Positions 43,465 through 52,637 of a DNA stretch of 64,000 bases are shown piece by piece. The position numbers and the translations under genes were made by a program. The notes below the pieces were generated by a model, which did no database searches, was not told the origin of the DNA, and was given only the letters and a program-made list of their open reading frames with translations. This DNA is from Mobilicoccus caccae (GTDB lineage: Bacteria > Actinomycetota > Actinomycetes > Actinomycetales > Dermatophilaceae): assembly GCF_030161635.1 (NCBI RefSeq), contig NZ_BSUO01000001.1:3205199-3269198 (forward strand). Reading direction: 5' to 3'. Position 1 is the first letter of the stretch. Each line of letters opens with the position of its first letter.

Positions 43465-45241
43465 CACTTCAACGAAGGGCGCCCCGGGAAGGGGCGCCAG
43501 CGGATGGGCCAAGCCGTGGCCGATGGCCGTCGGCGCGCCTCAACGAAAGGGCGCCCCGGGAAGGGGCGCCAGGGCGTCGGCGGACGGTCTCACGGTGCCT
43601 CATGGCCCTGCCTCAACGAAAGGGCGCCCCGGGAAGGGGCACCAGCGCCGCCTGTCCCGGCATCGTGATCGAGGTCAAGTCGCCTCAACGAAAGGGCGCC
43701 CCGGGAAGGGGCACCAGGCGTGTCCATCGAGGAACTCAAGGCCCGCTTCCCACAGCCTCAACGAAAGTGCGCCCCGGGAAGGGGCGCCAGCCCACGCCGG
43801 TGGGTCATCGTGGACGGCTTGACCGTGCCTCAACGAAAGGGCGCCCCGGGAAGGGGCGCCAGACGTGGCGGTTCGCGTGGGAGGACAACGAGGACGTCGG
43901 GCCTCAACGAAAGGGCGCCCCGGGAAGGGGCGCCAGCATCGACCAACGGGCCCGTCCACTCCGCTGACACGCCTCAACGAAAGGGCGCCCCGGGAAGGGG
44001 CGCCAGCCACGCAGGGGCACCTGCGTCGTCGGGTGCGCCACGCCTCAACGAAAGGGCGCCCCGGGAAGGGGCGCCAGCGTCACGCACCCACTCGGACTCG
44101 CCGACGCCACGGCCGCCTCAACGAAAGGGCACCCCGGGAAGGGGCGCCAGTTGGCGATCTTGCGGCGGCGGACCGGCTTGCCCTTGGAGCCTCAACGAAA
44201 GGGCGCCCCGGGAAGGGGCGCCAGCTCTACAAGTATCTCCCTCACCTTCGTGGTGTGACTGCGCCTCAACGAAAGGGCGCCCCGGGAAGGGGCGCCAGCA
44301 CAGGCGGATCGTGCTCATGGGCAGGACGAGGTCGCTGCCTCAACGAAAGGGCGCCCCGGGAAGGGGCGCCAGTGATCACGACTCGCGTCGTCCGCAGGAT
44401 TTCACCCTGCCTCAACGAAAGGGCGCCCCGGGAAGGGGCGCCAGGGGGTGGCGTGGACAGTCACGAGGTCTCCTTGCTGGTGCCTCAACGAAAGGGCGCC
44501 CCGGGAAGGGGCGCCAGGTCGGCCCACGGGCCGAGGTCGTACCGCCACTTGTAGCCTCAACGAAAGGGCGCCCCGGGAAGGGGCGCCAGCGCGAGTCGAG
44601 GACGGTGGCGTCCTCGTCGCCGTCCTCGCCTCAACGAAAGGGCGCCCCGGGAAGGGGCGCCAGCGACCGTATGACCGCACCCGAGTCCGCATGACGGTGT
44701 AGCCTCAACGAAAGGGCGCCCCGGGAAGGGGCGCCAGCACGAGCAATCGCCTCAGCCTGCATCGGCACGACGCCTCAACGAAAGGGCGCCCCGGGAAGGG
44801 GCGCCAGCAGGAAAACCCTAAAGTTCACCGCCTACCGGCCGTATAGGCCTCAACGAAAGGGCGCCCCGGGAAGGGGCGCCAGTGTGAGTCGATCTGACGG
44901 ACGCTGAGGGTTCCTCCGGCCTCAACGAAAGGGCGCCCCGGGAAGGGGCGCCAGCACGACAAGCACGGCAGCCACCAAAGACATCATCCACGCCTCAACG
45001 AAAGGGCGCCCCGGGAAGGGGCGCCAGTTCCTCGACTGGCACTAGTGCCCGCAAGGGCAGGCCTCAACGAAAGGGCGCCCCGGGAAGGGGCGCCAGCAGC
45101 TGTCATCACGGTGCGGTCGCCGTCTGTCTTGACGCCTCAACGAAAGGGCGCCCCGGGAAGGGGCGCCAGGAGGTTCTGAGCGGCGATGGGCGCGTCCTGC
45201 CGGAGGCCTCAACGAAAGGGCGCCCCGGGAAGGGGCGCCAG
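43465..45241 (-). CRISPR. CRISPR array, 25 repeats and 24 spacers, type I-G
   Basis: 36-bp repeats read on the plus strand as GCCTCAACGAAAGGGC followed by GCCCCGGGAAGGGGCGCCAG. The internal GGCGCCCC...GGGGCGCC palindrome gives the crRNA stem. Repeat starts (plus): 43537, 43610, 43682, 43755, 43827, 43901, 43971, 44042, 44115, 44189, 44263, 44337, 44409, 44482, 44554, 44628, 44702, 44772, 44847, 44919, 44992, 45061, 45134, 45206; the leftmost, 43465-43500, is degenerate. Spacers are 33-39 bp. Variant repeats (43610, 43682, 43755, 44115) cluster at the left, so that is the old end. Transcription should run on the minus strand, where repeats end in TTCGTTGAGGC. Confidence 0.98.
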
Positions 45242-45437
45242 GGCCCCTCCGAGGGTACCTGAATCACAACGGCCTTCAGGTCCCCTCGCGAGCAGTGTCT
45301 CCGTCTGTGAGCTGTTTGAGACGGTGCCGGCCGCCGCAAGGTGGGGCATGCCGACCGGAAGGCCCATGACCAGGCGAGATGCAACTGCGAGGGGTCACGC
45401 CTGAGAGACCGGTGATCTGCACCCCTCGCGGACCCCA
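45242..45437 (-). promoter_or_regulatory. CRISPR leader between cas2 and the array
   Basis: 196 bp without a gene, between the cas2 stop and the youngest, perfect repeat. Placed as leader because degenerate repeats are at the opposite array end. It is lower in GC than the flanks. Contains CTGAATCACAACGGCCTTCAG, a CTGAA/TTCAG inverted pair adjoining the first repeat, as a possible integration or promoter element. Confidence 0.7.
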
Positions 45438-45740
45438 TCAGATGATGAAGGAGTCGCCATCCGTCAAGGAGCGTCCGACGCCAATGGAAACGAACCTGGA
45501 CTCGCTGACGCCGCTCACCGGGCCGACGTCGCAGATGAGGACCGCATCTTGATCCAGCCGGACGATGCGCTCCACTTCACGGCGCATCCGCCGCAACCTC
45601 ACTTCGCTCGCATCGACGACGAAGACGCTGTACTGCACCCGGTCCCCGAATGACTGGAGTGCCTTCGCCAACCGCAGCCGGCGACGATCATCAGCGATGT
45701 CGTACGCCACCAGATACCGGTGAGCATCGCTACGCGTCAC
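45438..45740 (-). CDS. cas2: CRISPR integrase subunit Cas2
   Basis: 100 residues. RYLVAYDIADDRRRLRLAKALQSFGDRVQYSVFVVDASEVRLRRMRREVERIV carries the Cas2 ferredoxin fold with the conserved first-strand Asp (YDIADD) and the QYSVF strand. GTG 45740 overlaps the cas4-cas1 stop (GTGA). With Cas1 it forms the spacer-integration complex. Last gene of the operon; the leader and array follow. Confidence 0.95.
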   Translation of the reverse strand: MTRSDAHRYLVAYDIADDRRRLRLAKALQSFGDRVQYSVFVVDASEVRLRRMRREVERIVRLDQDAVLICDVGPVSGVSESRFVSIGVGRSLTDGDSFII

Positions 45741-47347
45741 CGGACCCTGATCCCCACATATCGATCCTGGGTCCCGTCGAGGACCCCGAGAACGAGGCGC
45801 GACTGAATCTCGACGGCTCGTCGCCACGACACCCGATACCCGAACAATGGATGCGTGAAACGCTGCTCCACTCGTCTCTCGAAGCCGCGCGCAATGCGCC
45901 GACGCCCCTCATCCCGCAGCCTCCAGGTACCGAGCACGTCACTGAACATATCTCTACGAAGTTCCCCGTTGTTGATCAGACCCAGAACGACGGAGTCCGC
46001 AACAACCGGACGGAACTGCTCCATCAGATCGAGGGCTAGCGCGGGCTTGTTCCTCGACGAAGAATGGAGGAAGCCTGCGTGTGGATCCAACCCACACGCC
46101 AAGATGGCCCTGATCATCTCGGCCGACAGAATGCCGTAACAGTAATTCAGCGCGACGTTCACCGGGTCATCCGCGCCCCGTCCGACACGACCGAGCCAGG
46201 CAGTCACCAGAGATTCATCGGCAGCCGGCGAGAACAGCGCCGTCCACTCACCGAAGTACAGGGCCGCAGCGGCCCCTTCCTGGCCGAACAGTTCCCCGAT
46301 CGACTGGGCACTGCCCGCTGCGCGGGCGAGACGCCGCATCTCTCGCACCACCGGCGATACGTCCCATCGCGCCCCACGGCGAAGGAGCGTCGCCTGGTTG
46401 GAGATTTTCGACATCACGAACTCGCGCGCCAAATCGAGACGGCCCTCGGCCGCCGCCACATGCTGGGCTACACGCACGCCGCCGTTGGGGGCGTGGACAC
46501 TCCTGCCAAATCCGACCACGCGGCCTTGCCCAGAGCACCAGATGATGCTGCGCGACATCCACATCAACTCGCGCACCAACGCCGTCGACAGGTCGACGTT
46601 GCCGTGGACCACCACAGCCTGCACCCGATCCAGCGGCAGACTGCCCAGACTCTCGTCACCCTTGACGACCTCCACCCGGCCCGCTCGGAGGTACGCGCGG
46701 GCCCCTGGTGTTGTCAGATGCAGCACCTCTCCGTCAGGATCCGCGACCTTGATGTGTGGTGTCACCACCCCCAGAGCCCGCTCCTCCGGCAAACACACTC
46801 CTGCATGCGAGCACCGTCCACACCGCGGATCCTGGAGCAAAGGAGGGGGCGCCGCATCGGCCTCGACGACGCGACGGGTCGCTGCGACCATCTCCCTCGC
46901 CCATACCCGCGCCTCCTCATCGATCACAACGTCTACCAGCCGGCGGCCAGTGGTGAAGTACACGCCATACCCGACGACGCTGTGTCCCGCTTCCTCAAGA
47001 CACATCCCTTGGAGCGCGAGCTGAACACGCTGAGCCGCAGTCACCACCGTGGACCGTCTCAGCGGCGCTGACTTGTACTCGACCACTCGAAGGTCACCGC
47101 CCTCGCCCACGTCGATGACGTCGCATCGCCCGTTGACACCCAGTCGCTCCGAGGCCACCTCGACGGACCGACGGCGTGAGACGCGGTCATCCGCGCGGCC
47201 GTTCACCGCAGCGTGAGCGGCTACGCCGTCCTCGATCGCGCGGCTCTCCACTCTCTCGCCTACCGACTCCAGCCAAGCTCGTCGTTCGCAGAAGACGGTA
47301 TGGGCGACCAGCGAGATCGGGAGCGAGGTCCCCTCACGTGGAGACAC
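45737..47347 (-). CDS. cas4-cas1: CRISPR Cas4-Cas1 fusion
   Basis: 536 residues. The N-terminal Cas4 nuclease domain has an Fe-S cysteine in FCERRAW, the RecB-type core (CDVIDVGEGGDLRVVEYKSA: Asp then E-x-K) and the C-terminal CGRCSHAGVC cysteines. From about residue 215 the Cas1 domain follows (VVVHGNVDLSTALVRELMWMS, NVALNYCYGILSAEMIRAILACGLDPHAGFLH, ALALDLMEQFRPVVAD), giving the Glu-His-Asp metal site. Fusion is typical of subtype I-G (I-U): Cas4 trims PAM-side prespacers and Cas1 integrates them. GTG 47347 overlaps the preceding gene by 14 bp. Intact in this sequence. Confidence 0.95.
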   Translation of the reverse strand: MSPREGTSLPISLVAHTVFCERRAWLESVGERVESRAIEDGVAAHAAVNGRADDRVSRRRSVEVASERLGVNGRCDVIDVGEGGDLRVVEYKSAPLRRSTVVTAAQRVQLALQGMCLEEAGHSVVGYGVYFTTGRRLVDVVIDEEARVWAREMVAATRRVVEADAAPPPLLQDPRCGRCSHAGVCLPEERALGVVTPHIKVADPDGEVLHLTTPGARAYLRAGRVEVVKGDESLGSLPLDRVQAVVVHGNVDLSTALVRELMWMSRSIIWCSGQGRVVGFGRSVHAPNGGVRVAQHVAAAEGRLDLAREFVMSKISNQATLLRRGARWDVSPVVREMRRLARAAGSAQSIGELFGQEGAAAALYFGEWTALFSPAADESLVTAWLGRVGRGADDPVNVALNYCYGILSAEMIRAILACGLDPHAGFLHSSSRNKPALALDLMEQFRPVVADSVVLGLINNGELRRDMFSDVLGTWRLRDEGRRRIARGFERRVEQRFTHPLFGYRVSWRRAVEIQSRLVLGVLDGTQDRYVGIRVR

Positions 47348-48373
47348 TGATCTGCTCCAGCGGACGGGCCGTTCCAGGCAGCAGGTATCTCTCGGGTGCC
47401 GATGGGCTGCCTCCTTTGTGGACTTCACAGACGAGCGCCGCCGCGACATGCCGGGCCATAAGTCGCGAGACCGCTGACGCAACGCGCACCTCCACCGCCT
47501 CGGCGGCATCATCGTGAACCGCCGCGCACACGACCGCCCAGTCATGGGACTGCAGAGTGTGCCGGTACCGAGCGGGCGTCACCGGGCGTACGAAGATCGG
47601 GAGCACCGCGCGCCGAGGATGTGTCACCCGCGCCGGCACAACTCCCGAGGACGAGCCGACACCACGAGGGCTCCACCACGTGGCTGTGGCGGCGATTCCC
47701 CACAGCGCACACCATGCTTGAGCATCGTCGACAGGGCCCGGGGGAGTGAGACCCGTCGACGTCCGCGACTCCGCGGCGTTGCGCCCCCGTCGCTCGACAT
47801 CTCGCGTCCGGACAACCCGTCCGCGATGGACGACACCGTCAACTCCGCGACTCTCTGCGCCAAAGGCGCGAGTCGATGGCCGACGAACTGTTCTCCCCGG
47901 TTGCGGGTCTTCATCTCCCACCGGCTCGCTCCGGCGTCAGGATTGGGTTGGGATGTGTCGTCGAGCCAGTACGCAGGGCGTCCGAGCGCGCTCAGAAATC
48001 GGTGGTCCAACGCCGAGACCCCCTCGATCCGGTCGAGGGCCTGCCTGCGCTCTCGCTCCAGCGCTGACCAGTCCTTCGGCGCGGACTGACGCGGGCTCAG
48101 CACGCCTTTCAGCGCCTGCCCCTTCACGCGATCCTTGAACTCGGCTTGCACCCACGAACTGCCATCAGCGTGCGCGAGTGCGTGACGACGAACGGCCACG
48201 GCCACCTCCGACGGGTCACAATCCGCGACCATGACTGCTCGCGGCGTGCGTTCAAGCGTCCACCCCCACGCCACACCACCGATGCTCGAATCGACGAGGA
48301 TCTCGCCGAGCCCGGCGGCCAGAAAGTGAGTGAAGGGAGAGGCGTAGTGCCCTGGTAGATGGAACTCGTTCAT
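47334..48373 (-). CDS. small Cas8-position protein of the type I-G operon (frameshifted here)
   Basis: ATG 48373 overlaps the cas3 stop (ATGA). The frame is open to the C run at 47784-47788, where one added base joins EMSSDGG to RNAAESRTSTGLTPPGP and gives a 346-residue protein ending RPLEQISVST. N-terminus MNEFHLPGHYASPFTHFLAAGLGEIL resembles starts of Csx17/Csb3-type subunits (LPG...P...FLAALGL). By position, between cas3 and cas4-cas1, it should be the Cascade large subunit recognising the PAM. It is only half the length of Csx17/Cas8g. No catalytic motif. The assignment as a Cas8 analogue is inference. Confidence 0.7.
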
Positions 48374-51057
48374 GAGCCCTCCCCTGAGATCTGGCAGTCG
48401 GCCGCTCGAAGAATGGCCTCCAAGTAGGCACAACCCCACACCCCGTACCTGGCGTGCGTCTCATCGATCAGAGCGTCCCACTCACCACGGTCGAACAAGG
48501 CCTCCGCCACGCGCCTGTCAGCCTCGAGTCCTGTCAACAGATCTCCCGTCGTGTGCGGGAAGCCCGCCCGCCCGCGGCCGTGGCTGGCACCGATGAGACG
48601 CATGGTCAATGGGTCCGTGACACCCTGCTCCACGGCACGGACGACGGACCACTGCTCGTGCCGCCACCCTGCCGGCATGACCTGCGCCCTGCGTCGGCGC
48701 TGGCCATCACGTGCCGTAGTTCCACTCTTGGCGAGGGGCTTCTCACCGACGCCCGGTTCGTGCCCGCGAAGAATGGCCTGGAAGAACGGCGCCACCTTGC
48801 CGTCGTCGTGGTGCAATCCGGCCTCTCGGACCGTCTCCGCCATCTCCGGAGGCAGGGCCATGGCCGTCGCCAAGGCGAAGGCTCGCTGCCCAACGGCATT
48901 CTGATGGATATCGAGGGCCACCTGTGACGACCGCGACCACTCCTGCCGCGCCTCGTCATCGGCGGCCACCTCGACCTTCGGGCGCGCCACCACCCAAGGC
49001 AGTGGTTCACCTTCGGCCTGAAGAGTCCTCGGTGGCAAAGTGAGTTCCCAGACATCGCCCTTCACCGCGGCGTACTCATGCAAGGCAGCATCCGCATCAA
49101 GGTCGGTCAGGTACTCACACCAGTCGACATCATCCGGCCCGACTTGGCCGGGCCGGTGCACCACGCCGACGTCAGGGCCGGCATGCGGGGGCACGGTGTC
49201 ATGCCAGAACGTCGGATCCACACGTTGCAAAGGCACGCCGGATGTGACCACATGTCCACTCACGAGAGGGTGAGTGGCGTCCACCACGATGACGGCACCC
49301 GGGCGGACATCCTCGGTTCCGCTGATCGGACTGACATCGGCGCCCTCGACGAGAAACGCGCGACTGGCCTCGTGCTCGTCGCCGCTCAGGAGACGCTCCA
49401 CCAGAGCGCGCCCCTCCCTCACGCTCGCCGGGAAGACCTCTAGCGGCACCACCGGAGTAACCGAGAGAAGCGACTGCGCCACCTCGTCGGCGAGGCCGTG
49501 CAACGCGCGGGGAACGACGAAGACGGGATCAGCTTCCGAACGCAGGTCGTCGCGTAGCCACAACGACAACTCGGGATCGACGAACGCCGCATCGCTCGTC
49601 ATGGCCAACTTCTCGGAATCGCCACGTTCCAGACGTTCGTAGACGGGCCGGGCCCGGCGCGCATCGGGCGGCGGATCCGCCACGACCGCATACGGCGCCA
49701 GTCCCTCGGGGGTCTGTTCACGCCCGAGTAGCCATCGGCGCGCCGATTCCAGCTCCTCGTGGTGATAGGGCGGGCAGTCTCGAGCGATGTCGTGCTCCCG
49801 CCCCGGACCCATCACATGTATCGGCGCAGTCGAACGGCGACCCAAGCGGTTGATCCGCCCCGCACGTTGCGCGATAGCGCTGCCCGAGGCCAGCTCAGTC
49901 ACCAGTCCGGCGAGGTCGATATCCACCCCGACCTCGACCGTCTGCGTCGCAACCAGCACATCGACCGACGTGTCCCCCTCGGTGCTGAAGAGTCCTGGAC
50001 GCTCTTTTCGCAGTTTGAGCAGGTCGTAGGGCCGCATACGCCCAACCCACACCTCGACCCGCAGACCGCGGCGCCGCAAGCCATCGGCAACGTGGACGGC
50101 GGTGTCGACCCGGTTGACGAAGCATCCGACAGTGGAGGCAGAGCCCTCGGTGAAATCGCAGTGATTCCGTACCGTCTGCGTCTCCTTGACAAGCGCCTCG
50201 ATATGCGCGGCGGACGGACGTCCGACGGCCGGCCAAGATGGCGACTCGACGTAGCGAACAGGCTTGGGGGTGGTCAAGCGCGCCTCGAGGACCGGGTCCA
50301 CGTCGAGATCCGAAGGCTCGACCCGCACCACGGTCTCCGGTGCGATGTCGGCGTCGACAGGTGGGGTCGCGCTCAACTCCACCACTTGCAGACGGGGCAC
50401 ACCGATCACCGATGCGTACGGCGCCTCCAACTGCCGCACCCGGCGAGCGGTCAACGCGATCTGCCGGTTGAGGTGTGTCTCGTCCAAGGCCATCACCGCG
50501 TCGTAGGCCAGCAGACCGGCCTCGCGCGGGCGGGCAAACCGGCCCGAGCCGTAACCACGGAAGAGGACCCGACTCCCCCACATGTCCGGGGTCGCCGAGA
50601 TCACCGAGCAGACCTCGGGATCGTCGACCCAGCCACGACGCGGAGGGATACCGCCGCGCAGCTCGACAACGGCGAGAGGAGGTGCATCCGGGCGAGGTGA
50701 CAATGTCCTCAACCTCTCCCGCACCCTCCACAGGAGTGAACCCGCGGGCGCCTCGACCAGGGCAGCAGCGATGTCCTCCGCGCGCTGATGAAGTGAGTCC
50801 ACAAGACCCCGCCGATTGACGACGGTCACCAACCTGCGCGGGACTCGCAGCCCCGAGCCGGCGCTCATCGCGTTCAGGAACACGTGATGAGTCGCCAACG
50901 CACCCTTGCCGGCACCGGTCGGCGCCGCCACCAGGTCCGGCCACTCCCCGGTCTCATGCACGGCGTCCAGCAGCCGCGTCTGCCAGGCGAACGGCCGAGC
51001 TCCGCCATGCACGGAGGCGAAGAAGGCGGGGAAGTCGTCCCAATTCAAAGGCTCCAT
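48370..51057 (-). CDS. cas3: Cas3 helicase-nuclease, HD domain at C-terminus
   Basis: 895 residues. Helicase motifs in order: Walker A AAPTGAGKG (about 44-52), DExH as ALDETHLN, motif III ELSATPP, VATQTVEVGVDIDLAGLVTELAS and QRAGRINRLGR. The HD nuclease lies after residue 700: LDIHQNAVGQRAFALA, GLHHDDGKVAPFF, WRHEQWSV and ASHGRGR supply the metal-binding His and Asp residues. Helicase-then-HD order is the type I-G (I-U) arrangement, opposite to I-E. It unwinds and degrades DNA marked by Cascade. ATG 51057 overlaps csb2 by 13 bp. No frameshift. Confidence 0.95.
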   Translation of the reverse strand: MEPLNWDDFPAFFASVHGGARPFAWQTRLLDAVHETGEWPDLVAAPTGAGKGALATHHVFLNAMSAGSGLRVPRRLVTVVNRRGLVDSLHQRAEDIAAALVEAPAGSLLWRVRERLRTLSPRPDAPPLAVVELRGGIPPRRGWVDDPEVCSVISATPDMWGSRVLFRGYGSGRFARPREAGLLAYDAVMALDETHLNRQIALTARRVRQLEAPYASVIGVPRLQVVELSATPPVDADIAPETVVRVEPSDLDVDPVLEARLTTPKPVRYVESPSWPAVGRPSAAHIEALVKETQTVRNHCDFTEGSASTVGCFVNRVDTAVHVADGLRRRGLRVEVWVGRMRPYDLLKLRKERPGLFSTEGDTSVDVLVATQTVEVGVDIDLAGLVTELASGSAIAQRAGRINRLGRRSTAPIHVMGPGREHDIARDCPPYHHEELESARRWLLGREQTPEGLAPYAVVADPPPDARRARPVYERLERGDSEKLAMTSDAAFVDPELSLWLRDDLRSEADPVFVVPRALHGLADEVAQSLLSVTPVVPLEVFPASVREGRALVERLLSGDEHEASRAFLVEGADVSPISGTEDVRPGAVIVVDATHPLVSGHVVTSGVPLQRVDPTFWHDTVPPHAGPDVGVVHRPGQVGPDDVDWCEYLTDLDADAALHEYAAVKGDVWELTLPPRTLQAEGEPLPWVVARPKVEVAADDEARQEWSRSSQVALDIHQNAVGQRAFALATAMALPPEMAETVREAGLHHDDGKVAPFFQAILRGHEPGVGEKPLAKSGTTARDGQRRRRAQVMPAGWRHEQWSVVRAVEQGVTDPLTMRLIGASHGRGRAGFPHTTGDLLTGLEADRRVAEALFDRGEWDALIDETHARYGVWGCAYLEAILRAADCQISGEGS

Positions 51058-52636
51058 GAGTGACCGCCCATCCACTCGTCGACCACATCGGTCGGAACGT
51101 CGAATGGACGCAGTAGGCCGCCGCCCAGGTGCCTGCTCTGTCCGATCGCCGAGAGCGCCGCTTCCGCCACCAGCGACCCTGTCGACAGGGTCGCCCTATA
51201 CGGTTGCGCGACGACACCCCGCGGCAACTTGTGCACGTAGCGATCGACATCGACGCGTACCGGTGTGGCATCGAGCACTCGCACGCCGCGCTCCAGAACT
51301 GCGTCACGCAGCGCCGTGTACCCCTCTCGCCCCTTGCGAGGTTCGACACCCAGGAGGTCGCGGTGGACGAACCCCAGGGAGAGCGCTGCCGAGTCGGCGA
51401 GCGACCAACCCCTACCGTGGCGATCGCGTTGAGGGCGAGTCTCGGGCACCACGGCGGGTGAAGTGCGCCAGAGCCGTGATGTCCCCGGGGGAGGGGCAGG
51501 CCAGAACGCCGTCGCGTCGACGACGCGGCCCGGCAGCAGGCGCAACTCCCCGAGGGTCCCCGCATAGACGCGCCGAAGACTGCTCAGTGCGGCAGCGATC
51601 ATCTGCTTCTCGTCTGCCGTCACGTTCGGAGGGATCAATACGGCGAGACAGGCTCGAGGATCGTCGGGGAAGCCGACCGCATGACCTCGACGCCCAGGGG
51701 GTGGATCGCCACGCGGTTCACGTGACGCTCTCGAACGCGAGCGGGGTATCGCCCCGTCACCACTGGAGAGGCTGTGTATGCCAGCGCCGGCTGAGCGACC
51801 AGCGCTCGGTGAGTCGCCACAGACCAGCGGACACGATCACGACCTGCGAACTCCGGCGACTCCCCGTCCCTGGTCACCACGGGTATCAAGAACACCTCTG
51901 ACCACGGCGCCGGCGGCGGCGACATGCGGACCCGCGCGTACGCGAGTTCCTCGGAGCGCTCCACCGGCACCCGAGCGCTCGTCGGAAGCTGGGACCACGA
52001 GAACGCGTCATGCCCCACACCAGGACGCTTCGAGGGGTACCGGGCCTCGTAGGCCACCTCCAGCGCGGCAAAGCGGCCCGTGACGGGAGCCCGCACCACT
52101 CTGCCGTCCAGGGGCACCAGAGGACTGGCCTCGGGTTCACAACGGTGGGTGGACCGCAGAGTCCCGATCTCCAGGACCACCGGAGACTCGGCCTCTCCCA
52201 GGTAGGCGACGTCACCGATCAACGACGCGAGTGTGTCCTTCACCGCTGGGGGCGGGTCGTCGTCCCACATCCATCCGATCGGACCCGCCAGAGCTGAAGC
52301 GCCCACCGCCCGCTGCGTCTTACGGTCAGAGGCCTGCCCCTTACGCCCGTCGAAAACGCCCTCCGCACGGTAGGCCGTGACCGGAGCCGTCGACATCTGG
52401 GTCCATGGGAGGTGCAGGGCCGACGGCGGGTGCGCCTCCAGCCATTCGAGAGCGACTCGCGAGGCTGCAGAGGGTCGCAGGTCCCCATCTCGCTCCTCCG
52501 CCAAAGAGCCGGTCCCAGCCGCATGGGTCAGCGCATCGAACAGGCGCGTGATGTCGGGGAGGGCCTCACTTCGACCGTCCCGATGCCCCTGATACGTCCC
52601 CAGTGGAAACCGGGCCGTGATGCCGAAGGAGGACAT
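51045..52636 (-). CDS. csb2: Csb2 (Cas5-Cas6 fusion; frameshifted here)
   Basis: The N-terminal part SSFGITARFPLGTYQGHRDGRSE is the Csb2/GSU0054 start and runs to HVNRVAIHPLG. In the next frame the protein continues RRGHAVGFPDDPRACLAVLIPPNVTADEKQMIAAALSSLRRVYAG and on to DEWMGGHSWSL. One base added at 51693-51701 (a CCC-A-GGGGG tract) unites them into 530 residues, the usual Csb2 size. So this is one gene, not separate cas5 and cas6 genes. The Cas5 part would hold the crRNA 5' handle and the Cas6 part would cut pre-crRNA at the repeat hairpin. ATG 52636 follows the csb1 stop directly (TGACATG). Confidence 0.88.
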
Positions 52637-52637
52637 G

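Noticed and set aside
43423..45438. Open frames through the CRISPR array encoding repeated LNERAPREGAPA or WRPFPGRPFVEA peptides
   Set aside because: They are translations of the CRISPR repeat in several frames; the DNA is a repeat-spacer array and shows no ribosome sites or conserved protein.
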